64,000 nucleotides of DNA, taken from NCBI RefSeq assembly GCF_014199205.1, contig NZ_JACIJD010000009.1:124001-188000 (forward strand). The letters are read 5' to 3'. A program made the translations under genes and the position numbers. The notes below the pieces were generated by a model that was not told the DNA's origin, did not search any database, and was given only the letters and a program-made list of their open reading frames with translations. Position 1 is the stretch's first letter, and each line of letters opens with the position of its first letter. Positions 25,782 through 35,021 of the stretch are shown in pieces. The DNA comes from Muricoccus pecuniae. GTDB lineage: Bacteria > Pseudomonadota > Alphaproteobacteria > Acetobacterales > Acetobacteraceae.

Positions 25782-26756
25782 ATGGCGTCGGACGATCCCT
25801 ACCAGACCCTCGGCGTGAGCCGGACCGCGAGCGCGGAGGAGATCCGCCGCGCCTTCCGCGCGATCGCGAAGAGGAACCACCCCGACCTCAATCCCGGCGA
25901 CGCCGCGGCCGAGGCGCGGTTCAAGGCGGCCAACGCCGCGCACGACCTCCTCTCGGACCCGGAGAAGCGCGCGCGCTACGACCGCGGCGAGATCGATGCG
26001 AGCGGGCAGGAGGTGCCCCCGCGCGGCTACTACCGCGACTATGCCGAGGGCGCGCAGGGCGCCCGCTACCGTGCGGGGGCGGGTGCGGGGGCCGGCGCGG
26101 GTGCCGGGCCCTTCGGCGGGGGCGGCTGGTCCGGCGAGGCGGGCGGCCTCGACCCCGACGAGCTGGAGGAGATCCTCGGCATGTTCCGCACCGGCGGCAC
26201 CGGGGCGGGCCCGCGCCGGGGGCGGGACGCGCACTACCGGCTGGCGGTGGACTTCCTCGACGCCGTGAACGGCGCCACCCGCCGCCTCAACCTGCCGGAC
26301 GGGCGGGACCTCGATGTCCGCATTCCCCCGGGGCTGGAGGACGGGCAGGTGCTGCGCCTGCGCGGCCGGGGCTCCCCCGGCAGCGGCGGCGGGCCGGACG
26401 GGGACGCGCTGATCGAGGTGGCGGTCGGCCCCCACCCCTTCTTCGAGCGGGACGGCCGCGACCTCCGGATGAGGCTGCCCGTCACGCTCCGCGAGGCGGT
26501 GCTGGGCGCAAGGGTTCCCGTGCCGACGCCTCGGGGCGAGGTGATGCTCACCGTCCCGCCCCGCTCCGATGCCGGCACGCAGCTTCGCCTGCGCGGGCGG
26601 GGCGTTGCCGAAGCGGGCGGGACGCCGGCGGGCGACCTGACCGTGACGCTCCGCCTCGTCCTCGGCCCCGTGGACGGGCGGCTGGAGGAGTTCCTGCGGG
26701 GCTGGGAGCCCGAGCGGCCCTTCGACCCCCGCGCATCCATGCGGAGGGAGGCATGA
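25782..26756 (+). CDS. cbpA: CbpA-like J-domain co-chaperone
   Basis: 324 residues. The J domain (residues 5-70) has the HPD motif in RNHPDLNPGD. A low-complexity Gly/Ala stretch (alternating GA about residues 91-105) links to two beta-rich C-terminal substrate-binding domains. The DnaJ zinc finger is absent, as in CbpA. It stimulates DnaK ATPase activity and may bind DNA. The next gene, the modulator CbpM, begins in an ATGA overlap, supporting the assignment. Confidence 0.9.
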   Translation: MASDDPYQTLGVSRTASAEEIRRAFRAIAKRNHPDLNPGDAAAEARFKAANAAHDLLSDPEKRARYDRGEIDASGQEVPPRGYYRDYAEGAQGARYRAGAGAGAGAGAGPFGGGGWSGEAGGLDPDELEEILGMFRTGGTGAGPRRGRDAHYRLAVDFLDAVNGATRRLNLPDGRDLDVRIPPGLEDGQVLRLRGRGSPGSGGGPDGDALIEVAVGPHPFFERDGRDLRMRLPVTLREAVLGARVPVPTPRGEVMLTVPPRSDAGTQLRLRGRGVAEAGGTPAGDLTVTLRLVLGPVDGRLEEFLRGWEPERPFDPRASMRREA

Positions 26757-27058
26757 TCAGCTTCGAGGCGGTGCTGGCGCGCGTCTCGGGCCTGGACGCC
26801 GCGCGGCTGGAGGCCTGGGTCGGCGAGGGCTGGGTGCGGCCGGACCGGCGGGCCGGGCGCCTCCTGTTCCAGGAGATCGACGTGGCGCGCTGCCGCCTGA
26901 TCCTGGAGCTGGAGGAGGAGATGGAGGTGGGCGAATCGGCCATGCCCGTGGTGCTCGGCCTGCTCGACCAGCTTCACCAGACCCGCCGGCAACTCCGCCG
27001 CCTGGCCGAGGCGCTGGAGCGTGGGGGTGGCGCCCCCGGCCCCGCCGGCAATGGCTGA
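26753..27058 (+). CDS. cbpM: CbpM-like chaperone modulator
   Basis: 101 residues. A MerR-type N-terminal helix-turn-helix-like region (WVGEGWVRPDRRAGRLLFQEIDVAR) and a C-terminal coiled coil (LLDQLHQTRRQLRRLAEALERG) are present, matching CbpM, which binds the J domain of CbpA and inhibits it. It overlaps cbpA by ATGA and its stop overlaps the next gene's ATG by 8 bp. Confidence 0.85.
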   Translation: MISFEAVLARVSGLDAARLEAWVGEGWVRPDRRAGRLLFQEIDVARCRLILELEEEMEVGESAMPVVLGLLDQLHQTRRQLRRLAEALERGGGAPGPAGNG

Positions 27059-28097
27059 AGCGGGGGGGGCTGAAGCGGGGGGGGCTGAAGCGGCGGGGGC
27101 TGAAGCGGCGGGCCTGCCGGACCTGTCCGGCAGCGTCGGCGCGCTGAGCGCCGCGGTGCTGGGCACGGCCCTCGACGTCGCGGGCCTCGCCGTCGTCATC
27201 ACCGACGCGCCGCTCGACCCGCCGGGGCCGGTCATCCGCTACGTCAACGCGCAGTTCGAGGGGGTCACGGGCTATCCGGCGGCCGAGCTTCTCGGCCGCA
27301 CGCCCCGCATCCTCCAGGGGGAGCGGACCGACAGGGCCGAGCTGGACCGGCTGCGGCGGGAGCTGGACGAGCGGCGGAGCTTCATCGGCGCCACGATGAA
27401 CTACCGGCGGGACGGCACGGCCTATCTCAACGAGTGGATCGTGCTGCCGGTCCTCGGGCCCGATGGGGCGGTGACGCACTGGCTCTCCATCCAGCGCGAC
27501 GCGACGAGGGGAGGCGGCCCCCACCCGCGCGCCGAGGCGCTGCGCGAGAGCACCCGCGCCCTGCTCGGCACGCTGCGCGCCATCGCCGCGCGCGGCCTCG
27601 CCTCGCCCGAGGAGGGGCGCGCGGTGGAGGACCGGCTGGCCGCCCTCGGCCGCGCCCGCAGCCTTCCCGCCGGGGCGGGAATCGGGCTGGAGACCCTGCT
27701 GCTGGAGGAGATCGCCTCGCTCGGCGGCGCCGGGGAGGGAACCGTGCTGGAGGGGCCGCCCGTCCTCCTGCCGCCAGGGATGGCCGAGCCGCTCGCCCTG
27801 GCGCTGCACGAGCTGGCCGCGAATGCCGCGCGCCGGGGCGCCCTCGCCTCCCCCGCCGGGCGGCTCCGCGTGGCCTGGGCCGTGGAGGGGCAGGGGGCGG
27901 AGCGCCGCCTGCTGATCGACTGGCAGGAGAGAGGGGCGCCGCGCCCGGAGGCGCCGGGCGAGTGGCAGGGCTTCGGCTGGGACGTGATCGAGAGGACGCT
28001 CGCCTTCGCCCTGGGCGGGGAGACGGGCATCGAGCTCCGTCCCGACGGCCTGTCCTGCCGGATCGCCCTGCCGCTCGCCCCGCCGTTTGCCGGGTGA
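27051..28097 (+). CDS. PAS (LOV-like) sensor with degenerate HWE/HisKA_2 kinase
   Basis: 348 residues. An Ala/Glu/Gly repeat at residues 2-20 precedes a PAS domain whose core reads GRTPRILQGE where LOV photoreceptors have GRNCRFLQ, so the flavin-reactive Cys is replaced. The kinase part has the N-box LALHELAANAARRGALAS, but the phospho-acceptor box that normally reads HRVKN is ESTRALLG, so the histidine is absent. The ATP-lid end GFGWDVIERTLAFALGG is recognisable. It is probably a signalling pseudokinase, coupled to cbpA-cbpM. Confidence 0.75.
   Translation: MAEAGGAEAGGAEAAGAEAAGLPDLSGSVGALSAAVLGTALDVAGLAVVITDAPLDPPGPVIRYVNAQFEGVTGYPAAELLGRTPRILQGERTDRAELDRLRRELDERRSFIGATMNYRRDGTAYLNEWIVLPVLGPDGAVTHWLSIQRDATRGGGPHPRAEALRESTRALLGTLRAIAARGLASPEEGRAVEDRLAALGRARSLPAGAGIGLETLLLEEIASLGGAGEGTVLEGPPVLLPPGMAEPLALALHELAANAARRGALASPAGRLRVAWAVEGQGAERRLLIDWQERGAPRPEAPGEWQGFGWDVIERTLAFALGGETGIELRPDGLSCRIALPLAPPFAG
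27054..27113 (+). repeat. 15-bp in-frame tandem repeat at the start of the PAS protein
   Basis: Four units of GCTGAAGCGG plus five G/C-rich bases run from 27054 to 27113 and encode AEAGG/AEAAG. The two first units contain runs of eight G. Because the unit is a multiple of three, copy changes would not shift the frame, though single-base slippage in the G runs would. Confidence 0.8.
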
Positions 28098-28106
28098 AGC
28101 GAGCCG

Positions 28107-28982
28107 CTAGTTCGCCGCGCGCCGCGTGCCGAGATAGTCGCGCACCGTCGCCCAGGCGACGGACTGGAGGAAGCGCGCCGTCTCCGGCTCCAGCCCGGCG
28201 GTGTAGCGGTTGCCCTCGGGCGAGGCGGCGAAGATCGCCGCATAGGTGGTGGCCGCCGCGAGATAGGTGCCGGCAAGGCTCGGATGCCGCTTGTCCGAGA
28301 CGTAGAGGTTCAGCTCGGGCCGCTCCTTCACGCTGCGGGCGAAGGCGAGGCCGGCGGGGATGACGAGCGCGTTGTTGTCGTTGCCCGCGCGGGTATAGGC
28401 CTCGGCGAGCTGCTCGGTCATCTCCGGCTTGTCGGCATAGGCCCAGGACATGAACAGCACCGGCTTCGCGCCGTGGCGCCGCACGGTGTCGCTGTGGCGC
28501 TTCGCGTAGTCGGTGAAGACCGAGGACAGGCGCGGATGGATCGGGCACTGGCTGCAATCCATCATCACAGCGATGTCGAACAGCCGGGCGCGGTTGTTGA
28601 AGACGATGTTGTTGCTCTCGTCGAAGCTGTAGCCGCCCACCGCGTTCGGGCGGAAATAGGACTCGACGTCGTGCCAGTCGAAGCCCGAGCCGCTGATGGT
28701 GACGGAGACGCCCGAGAAGGGCCGCGTGTCGCCCGCGCCCGTGATGAGGCTGCGCAGGTGACCGTGCATGGAGTTGTTGTAGTAGAAGAAGCTGTTGCCG
28801 ATGAAGATCGCCGTCGCCGGGCGCTCCTCCAGCGCCGTCACGGCGGGGCGGGGCGATTGGGCTTGCGACGGGGCTTGCGACTGGGCCTGGGCACTGGTGC
28901 CGCCCAGAGCGAACGCGGCGGCGAGGGCGAGCCCGCGCAGAGCCTTGATGGGGGCGGCGACGGCGGTGCTGAGGCTGGACAT
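28107..28982 (-). CDS. Secreted SGNH-hydrolase-like protein
   Basis: 291 residues. The signal peptide ends near GGTSAQA-Q, and a Gln/Ser/Ala linker follows. FIGNSFFYYNNSMHGH is a G-N-S nucleophile block like the GDS block of SGNH esterases, and DKRHPSLAGTYLAA supplies the C-terminal Asp and His. A mid-protein MMDCSQCPIHP holds two Cys. Hydrolysis of an ester or acyl group in the periplasm is likely; the substrate is unknown. The ATG at 28982 has GGAAAG upstream. Confidence 0.65.
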   Translation of the reverse strand: MSSLSTAVAAPIKALRGLALAAAFALGGTSAQAQSQAPSQAQSPRPAVTALEERPATAIFIGNSFFYYNNSMHGHLRSLITGAGDTRPFSGVSVTISGSGFDWHDVESYFRPNAVGGYSFDESNNIVFNNRARLFDIAVMMDCSQCPIHPRLSSVFTDYAKRHSDTVRRHGAKPVLFMSWAYADKPEMTEQLAEAYTRAGNDNNALVIPAGLAFARSVKERPELNLYVSDKRHPSLAGTYLAAATTYAAIFAASPEGNRYTAGLEPETARFLQSVAWATVRDYLGTRRAAN

Positions 28983-29165
28983 GGCGCTTTCCTTCCCGGG
29001 CACGCCGCATCCTCGGCGCGCGTCGCGGGATTAAGCGGGCCCCGCGGGCGGCCGTCCAGCCCGTGAGGGAGAGGGCTTGCGAGGCCCGGCCGCCGCCCGC
29101 CATGGTCGGCGCTGCGGGGCCGGCGCCCCGGCGATCACTCCCCGGCCGCCACGAGGTGCCCGCCC

Positions 29166-29825
29166 ATGCCCCAGCCCCTGCGCGTCCTCGTCGTCGGCCA
29201 GGCGCCGCGGCCGGAGGTGGAGCGGCAGATCGCGCTCGCCGTGCCGGGCCTGCCCATCCGCCTGGAGGGCGCGCTGGACGGCATGACGCGGGACGCGATC
29301 GCGCGGGACGCCGCGCCGCGGGGCGATGCCGACACGCTCTTCACCGTGCTCCCCTCGGGCGAGACGGCGAAGATCTCCAAGGCCGCCGTCACCGAGCGCC
29401 TGGCCGGGAGGCTGGGGGATGGCGGCCCCGCGCTGCTCCTCTGCACCGGCGCCTTCCCCGGCCTGCCGCGGCGGGCCGGCCTCGTCCTGCCCTCGGAGGT
29501 GCTGAACGCCCTCTCCGCCGTGTTGCTGCCCGCGGGGCGCCTCGGCCTCTTCGTGCCGGTGGAGGAGCAGGTGCCCGTGCTGACGGCCGGGCGCGCCCGG
29601 CCGGGGCTGGAGGTGGTGGCCCTGCCCCTCACCCCGCTCTCGGAAGAGGAGGCGGTCGAGGCGGCGGCGCGGGACATGGCGGCCCGCGGCCCCGACCTCG
29701 TGGTGCTGGACTGCATGTCCTACCGGCGGGAGGACAAGGCGGTCATGGCCCGCCACCTCCGCTGCCCGATCCTCCTCTCCATCGAGGTCGCGGCGCGGGT
29801 GGCGGCGAGCCTGCTGTCGGGCTAG
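29166..29825 (+). CDS. aroM: AroM family protein
   Basis: 219 residues. It shows AroM family features: VVGQAPRPEVERQ at the N-terminus, LLLCTGAFPGL mid-protein and VVLDCMSYRREDK near the end. The family belongs to the Asp/Glu racemase-like fold and its function is not established. The TAG stop is part of the CTAGAG boundary of repeat copy B. Confidence 0.85.
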   Translation: MPQPLRVLVVGQAPRPEVERQIALAVPGLPIRLEGALDGMTRDAIARDAAPRGDADTLFTVLPSGETAKISKAAVTERLAGRLGDGGPALLLCTGAFPGLPRRAGLVLPSEVLNALSAVLLPAGRLGLFVPVEEQVPVLTAGRARPGLEVVALPLTPLSEEEAVEAAARDMAARGPDLVVLDCMSYRREDKAVMARHLRCPILLSIEVAARVAASLLSG

Positions 29826-29929
29826 AGCGTTTTCCGTTCGCCCTGGCTCACGGCAACCGCTCTAGCCTCTTGCTTTGTCGCATTTTCCGAGCCGCCGGGT
29901 GTTTCCACCCGGCTTGAAAATGCTCTGGC
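29822..29929. repeat. Two-hairpin intergenic repeat, copy B
   Basis: This is the best preserved of the A/B type. First hairpin: CTAGAGCG with CGCTCTAG as outer arms. Second hairpin: GCATTTTC/GAAAATGC outside and GCCGGGTG/CACCCGGC inside, loop TTTC. It fills the gap between the convergent aroM and trpA genes, and its first bases CTAG include the aroM stop. Confidence 0.92.
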
Positions 29930-29931
29930 CC

Positions 29932-30797
29932 CTACTCCCGCGCGCCGCGCACGCCCTCGGCGAGCGCCCGCACGCCGTCGAGCACCGCGCGCACCGTGCC
30001 CTTCGTCGCGCGCCCCTGGTCATCCAGCGTCCCCACCAGGATCTCGATGAGGGAGGAGGCGACGACGGCGCCGTCCGCCGCGCGTACCGCCTCCGCCGCC
30101 TGCTGCGGCGTGCGCACGCCGAAGCCGATGGCCACGGGGAGATCGGTCGCCGCCCGCACGCGCGGGATGGCGGCGGCGAGGTCGGCGGCCTCGGCCGAGC
30201 GCGTGCCGGTGATGCCGGTGATGGCGACGTAGTAGATGAAGCCGCTCGCGCCATCGAGCACGGTGGGCAGGCGGGATTCGAGGGTGGTGGGCGCCACCAG
30301 CCGGACCATGTCCAGCCCCTGCGCGTAGGGCTGCAGCTCCTCCGCCTCCTCCGGCGGCATGTCCACGACGATCAGCCCGTCCACGCCGGAGCAGCGGCAG
30401 TCCTCGCAGAAGCGCTCGGGGCCGTAGGCGAGGATGGGGTTGAGATAGCCCATCAGGATGAGGGGCGTGTCCTCGTCGTCGCGCCGGAAGTCCCTGACCA
30501 TGGCGAGCGCGCCGGCGAGCGAGCCGCCCGCCTTCAGCGCCCGCTGCCCCGCCTTCTGCACCGTGGGCCCGTCGGCCGCGGGGTCGGTGAAGGGAACGCC
30601 GATCTCGATCAGGTCCGCCCCCGCCCCCGGCATGCCGCGCAGGATGGCGAGGCTGGTCGCGGGATCGGGGTCGTAGGCCATGAGGAAGGGCATCAGCGCC
30701 CCGCGGCCCTCGGCCCTGAGATCGGCGAAGCGCCGGGCGATGCGCCCGCCCGGCACCGGCTCCACGCAGCCCTTGGCCGCCGGCTCGGCCGTCTCGC

Positions 30798-30801
<4 letters not shown>
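29932..30801 (-). CDS. trpA: Tryptophan synthase subunit alpha
   Basis: 289 residues. [19 protein letters not shown] carries the catalytic Glu and Asp of the indole-3-glycerol-phosphate aldolase site; [26 protein letters not shown] and [10 protein letters not shown] complete the TIM barrel. The GTG start overlaps the trpB stop (GTGA). Products pass indole to TrpB. Confidence 0.97.
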
Positions 30802-32015
<1,214 letters not shown>

Positions 32016-32102
32016 GGCGGGGGTTTCCCGTGTCTGGTTGGCCCATGGCGGAGGCGGGCGGGCGTGTCTTAGCGCGCGGCGGGGGCGCGGTCACGCCACC
32101 TC

Positions 32103-32179
32103 CGCCCCGGGCGGTCATTACCGCCCCGGGCGGTTACGACCGCCCCCGGACGGTGTTACCGGCCCCGGGCGGTTGCTAC
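32103..32179. repeat. 19-bp palindromic tandem repeat upstream of trpB
   Basis: Four units based on CGCCCCGGGCGGTNATTAC start at 32103, 32122, 32141 and 32160 (the last is 20 bp), and a fifth partial unit follows. Each unit contains the palindrome CCGCCCCGGGCGG. It occupies the gap between the EamA transporter stop and the trpB start, so it would be in the trpB leader or the transporter's 3' region. Confidence 0.8.
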
Positions 32180-32227
32180 CGGCCCGGCGGTGACGGCCGC
32201 CTGGGGCGGCAACGCCGCCTGCGGCAG

Positions 32228-33115
32228 TTATGACGGTTTCGGGCGTTTGCGAGTCCCCCAGGGCAGGGCCGTGACGGCCAGCCCCGCCAGCACCAGCGCC
32301 ATGCCCGCCAGCCGCACCGCCCCGAACCCCTCCCCCAGCACGAGGGCGGCGGAGGCGGCGCCGGTGATCGGCACCAGCATGGCGAAGGGCGCGACCGTGG
32401 TGGCGGGATAGCGGGCCATGAGGAACCCCCAGATGCCGTAGCCGATGGAGGTAGCGGCCACCGCGACGTAGAGCACCGCCGCGATTCCCCCCGGCCGGGG
32501 ATGGGCCAGGGCATGCGCGACCGCGGAGGGGCCCTCGATCGCCAGGGACAGGGCGAAGAGCGGCAGGATGGGCACGAGGCTGAGCCAGGACATGAAGGCG
32601 AGCGCCCCGCCCGGCGAGGAGCCGGCCCCGCGCAGCAGCACGTTGCCCATCGCCCAGCAGGCCGCGCTGCCGAGGCAGAGGGCGAGCCCCGTCCCCGTCA
32701 CCCCGCCCCCGCCCGCGGTGGTGGCGATGAGGAGGAGGCCGGCGAAGGCCACCGCCATGCCGGCGAGGGCGCGGCCCCGCAGCCGCTCGCGCAGCAGCAG
32801 CGCGGCGAAGAGGCCGGTGATGAAGGCCTGGGACTGCTGCACCACCGAGGTGAGCCCGGGCGGCATCCCCGCCTGCATGCCGGTGAAGAGCAGGGCGAAC
32901 TGCCCGACGAAGAGGAAGAGCCCGATCGCGACGAGTCGGCGCGACGCGATCTTCGGGCGGGGCAGCCAGAGCGCGGGAAGCGCGGCCACGACGAAGCGCA
33001 GCGCGGCCATCAGCAGGGGCGGCAGCCCGCTCTCCAGCCCGATTCGGATCATGACGAAGTTGAAGCCCCACAGCATCGTCGTCAGCAGCGCGAGGGCGAG
33101 ATGGGCGGGGCTCAC
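32228..33115 (-). CDS. EamA/DMT-family transporter
   Basis: 295 residues with about ten hydrophobic helices in two EamA repeats (first ends near GLLLIATTAGGGG; second ends with GMALVLAGLAVTALPWG). The N-terminal signature TMLWGFNFVMIRIG and the helix RFVVAALPALWLPRP are typical. It is a small-molecule or metabolite exporter of unknown substrate. The GTG at 33113-33115 is preferred because the in-frame upstream extension is low-complexity and hydrophilic. Confidence 0.85.
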   Translation of the reverse strand: MSPAHLALALLTTMLWGFNFVMIRIGLESGLPPLLMAALRFVVAALPALWLPRPKIASRRLVAIGLFLFVGQFALLFTGMQAGMPPGLTSVVQQSQAFITGLFAALLLRERLRGRALAGMAVAFAGLLLIATTAGGGGVTGTGLALCLGSAACWAMGNVLLRGAGSSPGGALAFMSWLSLVPILPLFALSLAIEGPSAVAHALAHPRPGGIAAVLYVAVAATSIGYGIWGFLMARYPATTVAPFAMLVPITGAASAALVLGEGFGAVRLAGMALVLAGLAVTALPWGTRKRPKPS

Positions 33116-33193
33116 CGGCCGCCCCGGGGCGGTTCGGCGGCCGGGGGAAGGGGGCCAGTCACCCCCACCGCCTAGCCCAGGCCGGGGGAAGCG

Positions 33194-33244
33194 TCCACGC
33201 CGGGGGGACGAGGGGGAGGGGGAAGTGTGTCCCCCCGGCGTGGA
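33194..33244. repeat. Perfect 16-bp inverted repeat upstream of the EamA gene
   Basis: TCCACGCCGGGGGGAC (33194-33209) and its exact reverse complement (33229-33244) flank a 19-nt purine-rich loop. There is no T-run on either side, so it is not a standard terminator. Confidence 0.85.
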
Positions 33245-33548
33245 AGCGGGCACCGCCCGCTCTCGGGGCCCTCTCGCGCCTTGGCCCGGGTCGGGCCGCG
33301 CGATCGGGCGATCTACAACTCATGGCCGGCAGGATATCCGTCCCGGCCTGGGATGGGACTCGGCCTCATCCTCAAAGTTTGGAATTAACGTGCTCTGTTC
33401 CCAAGAATGATTCGTTATCCCTGGAATGAACAGCGTTTCGGGGCGTTAACCCGGACACGTTCGCGTGAAAGTCGTGAACGTCGGGCAGCACTCGTCCTTT
33501 CGGAGGAGTGCCGGCCGGTGCTTCGCGATCGTTATAGATAACGCCGGG
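33245..33548. other. Non-coding gap between EamA and trpF genes with two further dyads
   Basis: No gene is supported here. The stretch 33370-33480 is AT-richer than its surroundings and probably holds the transporter promoter. GCACTCGTCC/GGAGGAGTGC (33488-33511, one mismatch) forms a hairpin, and CGTTATAGATAACG (33530-33543) is an AT-rich palindrome just past the trpF stop. Confidence 0.6.
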
Positions 33549-34211
33549 CTAGCCGGCCGCATCTTCCTCGGCCGCCCGGACCGCCTCGGCGAAGGCGGCG
33601 ATCAGGGCGGGGTCCTTGCGGCCCCGTGCCGCCTCCACCCCGGAGGACACGTCCACCCCCTCTGGCCGCGTCGCGCGGATGGCGGCGGCCACGTTCCCCG
33701 GCGTCAGCCCGCCCGCCAGCAGCCAGGGGCGCGGCACGGCGCGGCCGGCGAGGAGCGACCAGTCGAAGGACAGGGCATTGCCGCCGGGAAGGCTGGCCCC
33801 CGGCGGCGGCTTGGCGTCCAGCAGAAAGCGGTCCACCGCCCCGGCATAGGCCGGCAGCAGCGCCAGGTCCTCCGCCGAGGCGATGCCGAGCGCCTTCATC
33901 ACGGGCAGGCCGAAGCGCGCGCGGATCGCGGCGCTGCGCGCGGGGCTCTCCTCCCCGTGGAGCTGGAGGATGTCGAGCGGAGCCCTGGCGAGCACGCCCG
34001 CGATCTCGTCGTCCGTCGCGTCGACGAAGAGGCCGACGCGGCGTGGCCCTCCCTCCCCAGGCACGCGGGAGAGAAGAGCCGCCGCCTGCGCCGGGGTGAC
34101 ATGGCGCGGGGAGGGCGGGAAGAAGACGAGGCCGATCATCGCCGCCCCCGCCGCCACCGCGGCCTCCAGCCCCGCCGTGTCGTTCAGCCCGCAGAACTTC
34201 ACCGCGGTCAC
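33549..34211 (-). CDS. trpF: Phosphoribosylanthranilate isomerase
   Basis: 220 residues. VKFCGLN carries the catalytic Cys at the end of strand 1; [17 protein letters not shown], and [12 protein letters not shown] are standard family segments. It converts phosphoribosylanthranilate to CdRP in tryptophan synthesis. The GTG start overlaps the pyrF stop (GTGA). Confidence 0.95.
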   Translation of the reverse strand: MTAVKFCGLNDTAGLEAAVAAGAAMIGLVFFPPSPRHVTPAQAAALLSRVPGEGGPRRVGLFVDATDDEIAGVLARAPLDILQLHGEESPARSAAIRARFGLPVMKALGIASAEDLALLPAYAGAVDRFLLDAKPPPGASLPGGNALSFDWSLLAGRAVPRPWLLAGGLTPGNVAAAIRATRPEGVDVSSGVEAARGRKDPALIAAFAEAVRAAEEDAAG

Positions 34212-34918
34212 GCCGCGATCTCCGCCGCGATGGCCGCCGCCGCTGCCGCCGGATCGGGGGCGGTGGTGATCGGCCGCCCGATGACGAGCCAGCTCGCCCC
34301 GGCCGCCGCGGCCTCGGCGGGCGTCGCGACGCGCGACTGGTCGTCCCGCGCGCTGCCGGCCGGGCGCACCCCGGGCACGACGAGCAGCGGCCCCGGCCCG
34401 TGCGCCGCGCGCAGCGGCGCGACCTCCGGCGGGGCGCAGACCAGCCCGTCCGCCCCGGCATCGAGGGCGAGGCGCGCGAGGTGGAGGACCTGCGCGGCGG
34501 GATCGGCCGGCACCCCCGTCGCGGCCAGGGTGGCGGCGTCCGTGCTGGTGAGAACGGTGACGGCGAGGATGGCCGGCCGCCCCGCACCGCCCTCCGCCTC
34601 GGCCGCCCGCCGCGCCGCCTCGATCATCGGCGCGCCGCCGGAGGCGTGGACCGTCAGCATGGCCGGGCGCAGGGCGCAGGCGGAGCGCACGGCCCCGGCC
34701 ACCGTGTTCGGGATGTCGTGGAACTTCAGGTCGAGGAAGAGCGGCGCGTGCCGGGCGATGCGGGCGACGGCGGCGGGGCCGTGCGCCACGAAGAACTCCA
34801 GCCCGAGCTTCAGGCAGCCGACATGCGGGGCGAGGGCCGCGGCCCAGGCCTCCGCCCTCTCCACCGCCCCTGTATCGAGCGCGGCGATGATGCCGGCCCG
34901 GCCCGGGCGGGGGATCAC
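34208..34918 (-). CDS. pyrF: Orotidine 5'-phosphate decarboxylase
   Basis: 236 residues. [13 protein letters not shown] contains the catalytic Asp-x-Lys-x-x-Asp set; VHASGGAPM and [18 protein letters not shown] (phosphate loop) follow. It makes UMP. The GTG at 34918 is six bases past GGAGG. pyrF-trpF pairing is common in alphaproteobacteria. Confidence 0.96.
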   Translation of the reverse strand: MIPRPGRAGIIAALDTGAVERAEAWAAALAPHVGCLKLGLEFFVAHGPAAVARIARHAPLFLDLKFHDIPNTVAGAVRSACALRPAMLTVHASGGAPMIEAARRAAEAEGGAGRPAILAVTVLTSTDAATLAATGVPADPAAQVLHLARLALDAGADGLVCAPPEVAPLRAAHGPGPLLVVPGVRPAGSARDDQSRVATPAEAAAAGASWLVIGRPITTAPDPAAAAAAIAAEIAA

Positions 34919-34967
34919 GCCGCGCCTCCGAACCCGCCCACCCGGCCGGGCAGGGAAGCAAGCGCCC

Positions 34968-34994
34968 CCCCGCGCGCGGCGGCCGCGCGCGGGG
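34968..34994. terminator. GC-only hairpin between argG and pyrF
   Basis: CCCCGCGCGCGGC and GCCGCGCGCGGGG are perfect 13-bp arms around one base. It is placed just after the argG stop in the leftward direction and before the pyrF ribosome-binding site. It has no T-run, so it may be a pause or a Rho-assisted end. Confidence 0.45.
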
Positions 34995-35021
34995 CGCGCC
35001 CGCCGGAGAGGCGCGCGGGGA

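Noticed and set aside
33194-33244. Rho-independent terminator
   Set aside because: No T-run follows the inverted repeat on either strand, and it is upstream, not downstream, of the adjacent gene.
34923-35021. Small RNA between pyrF and argG
   Set aside because: Only a GC-only hairpin is seen, with no promoter or T-run; composition explains it.
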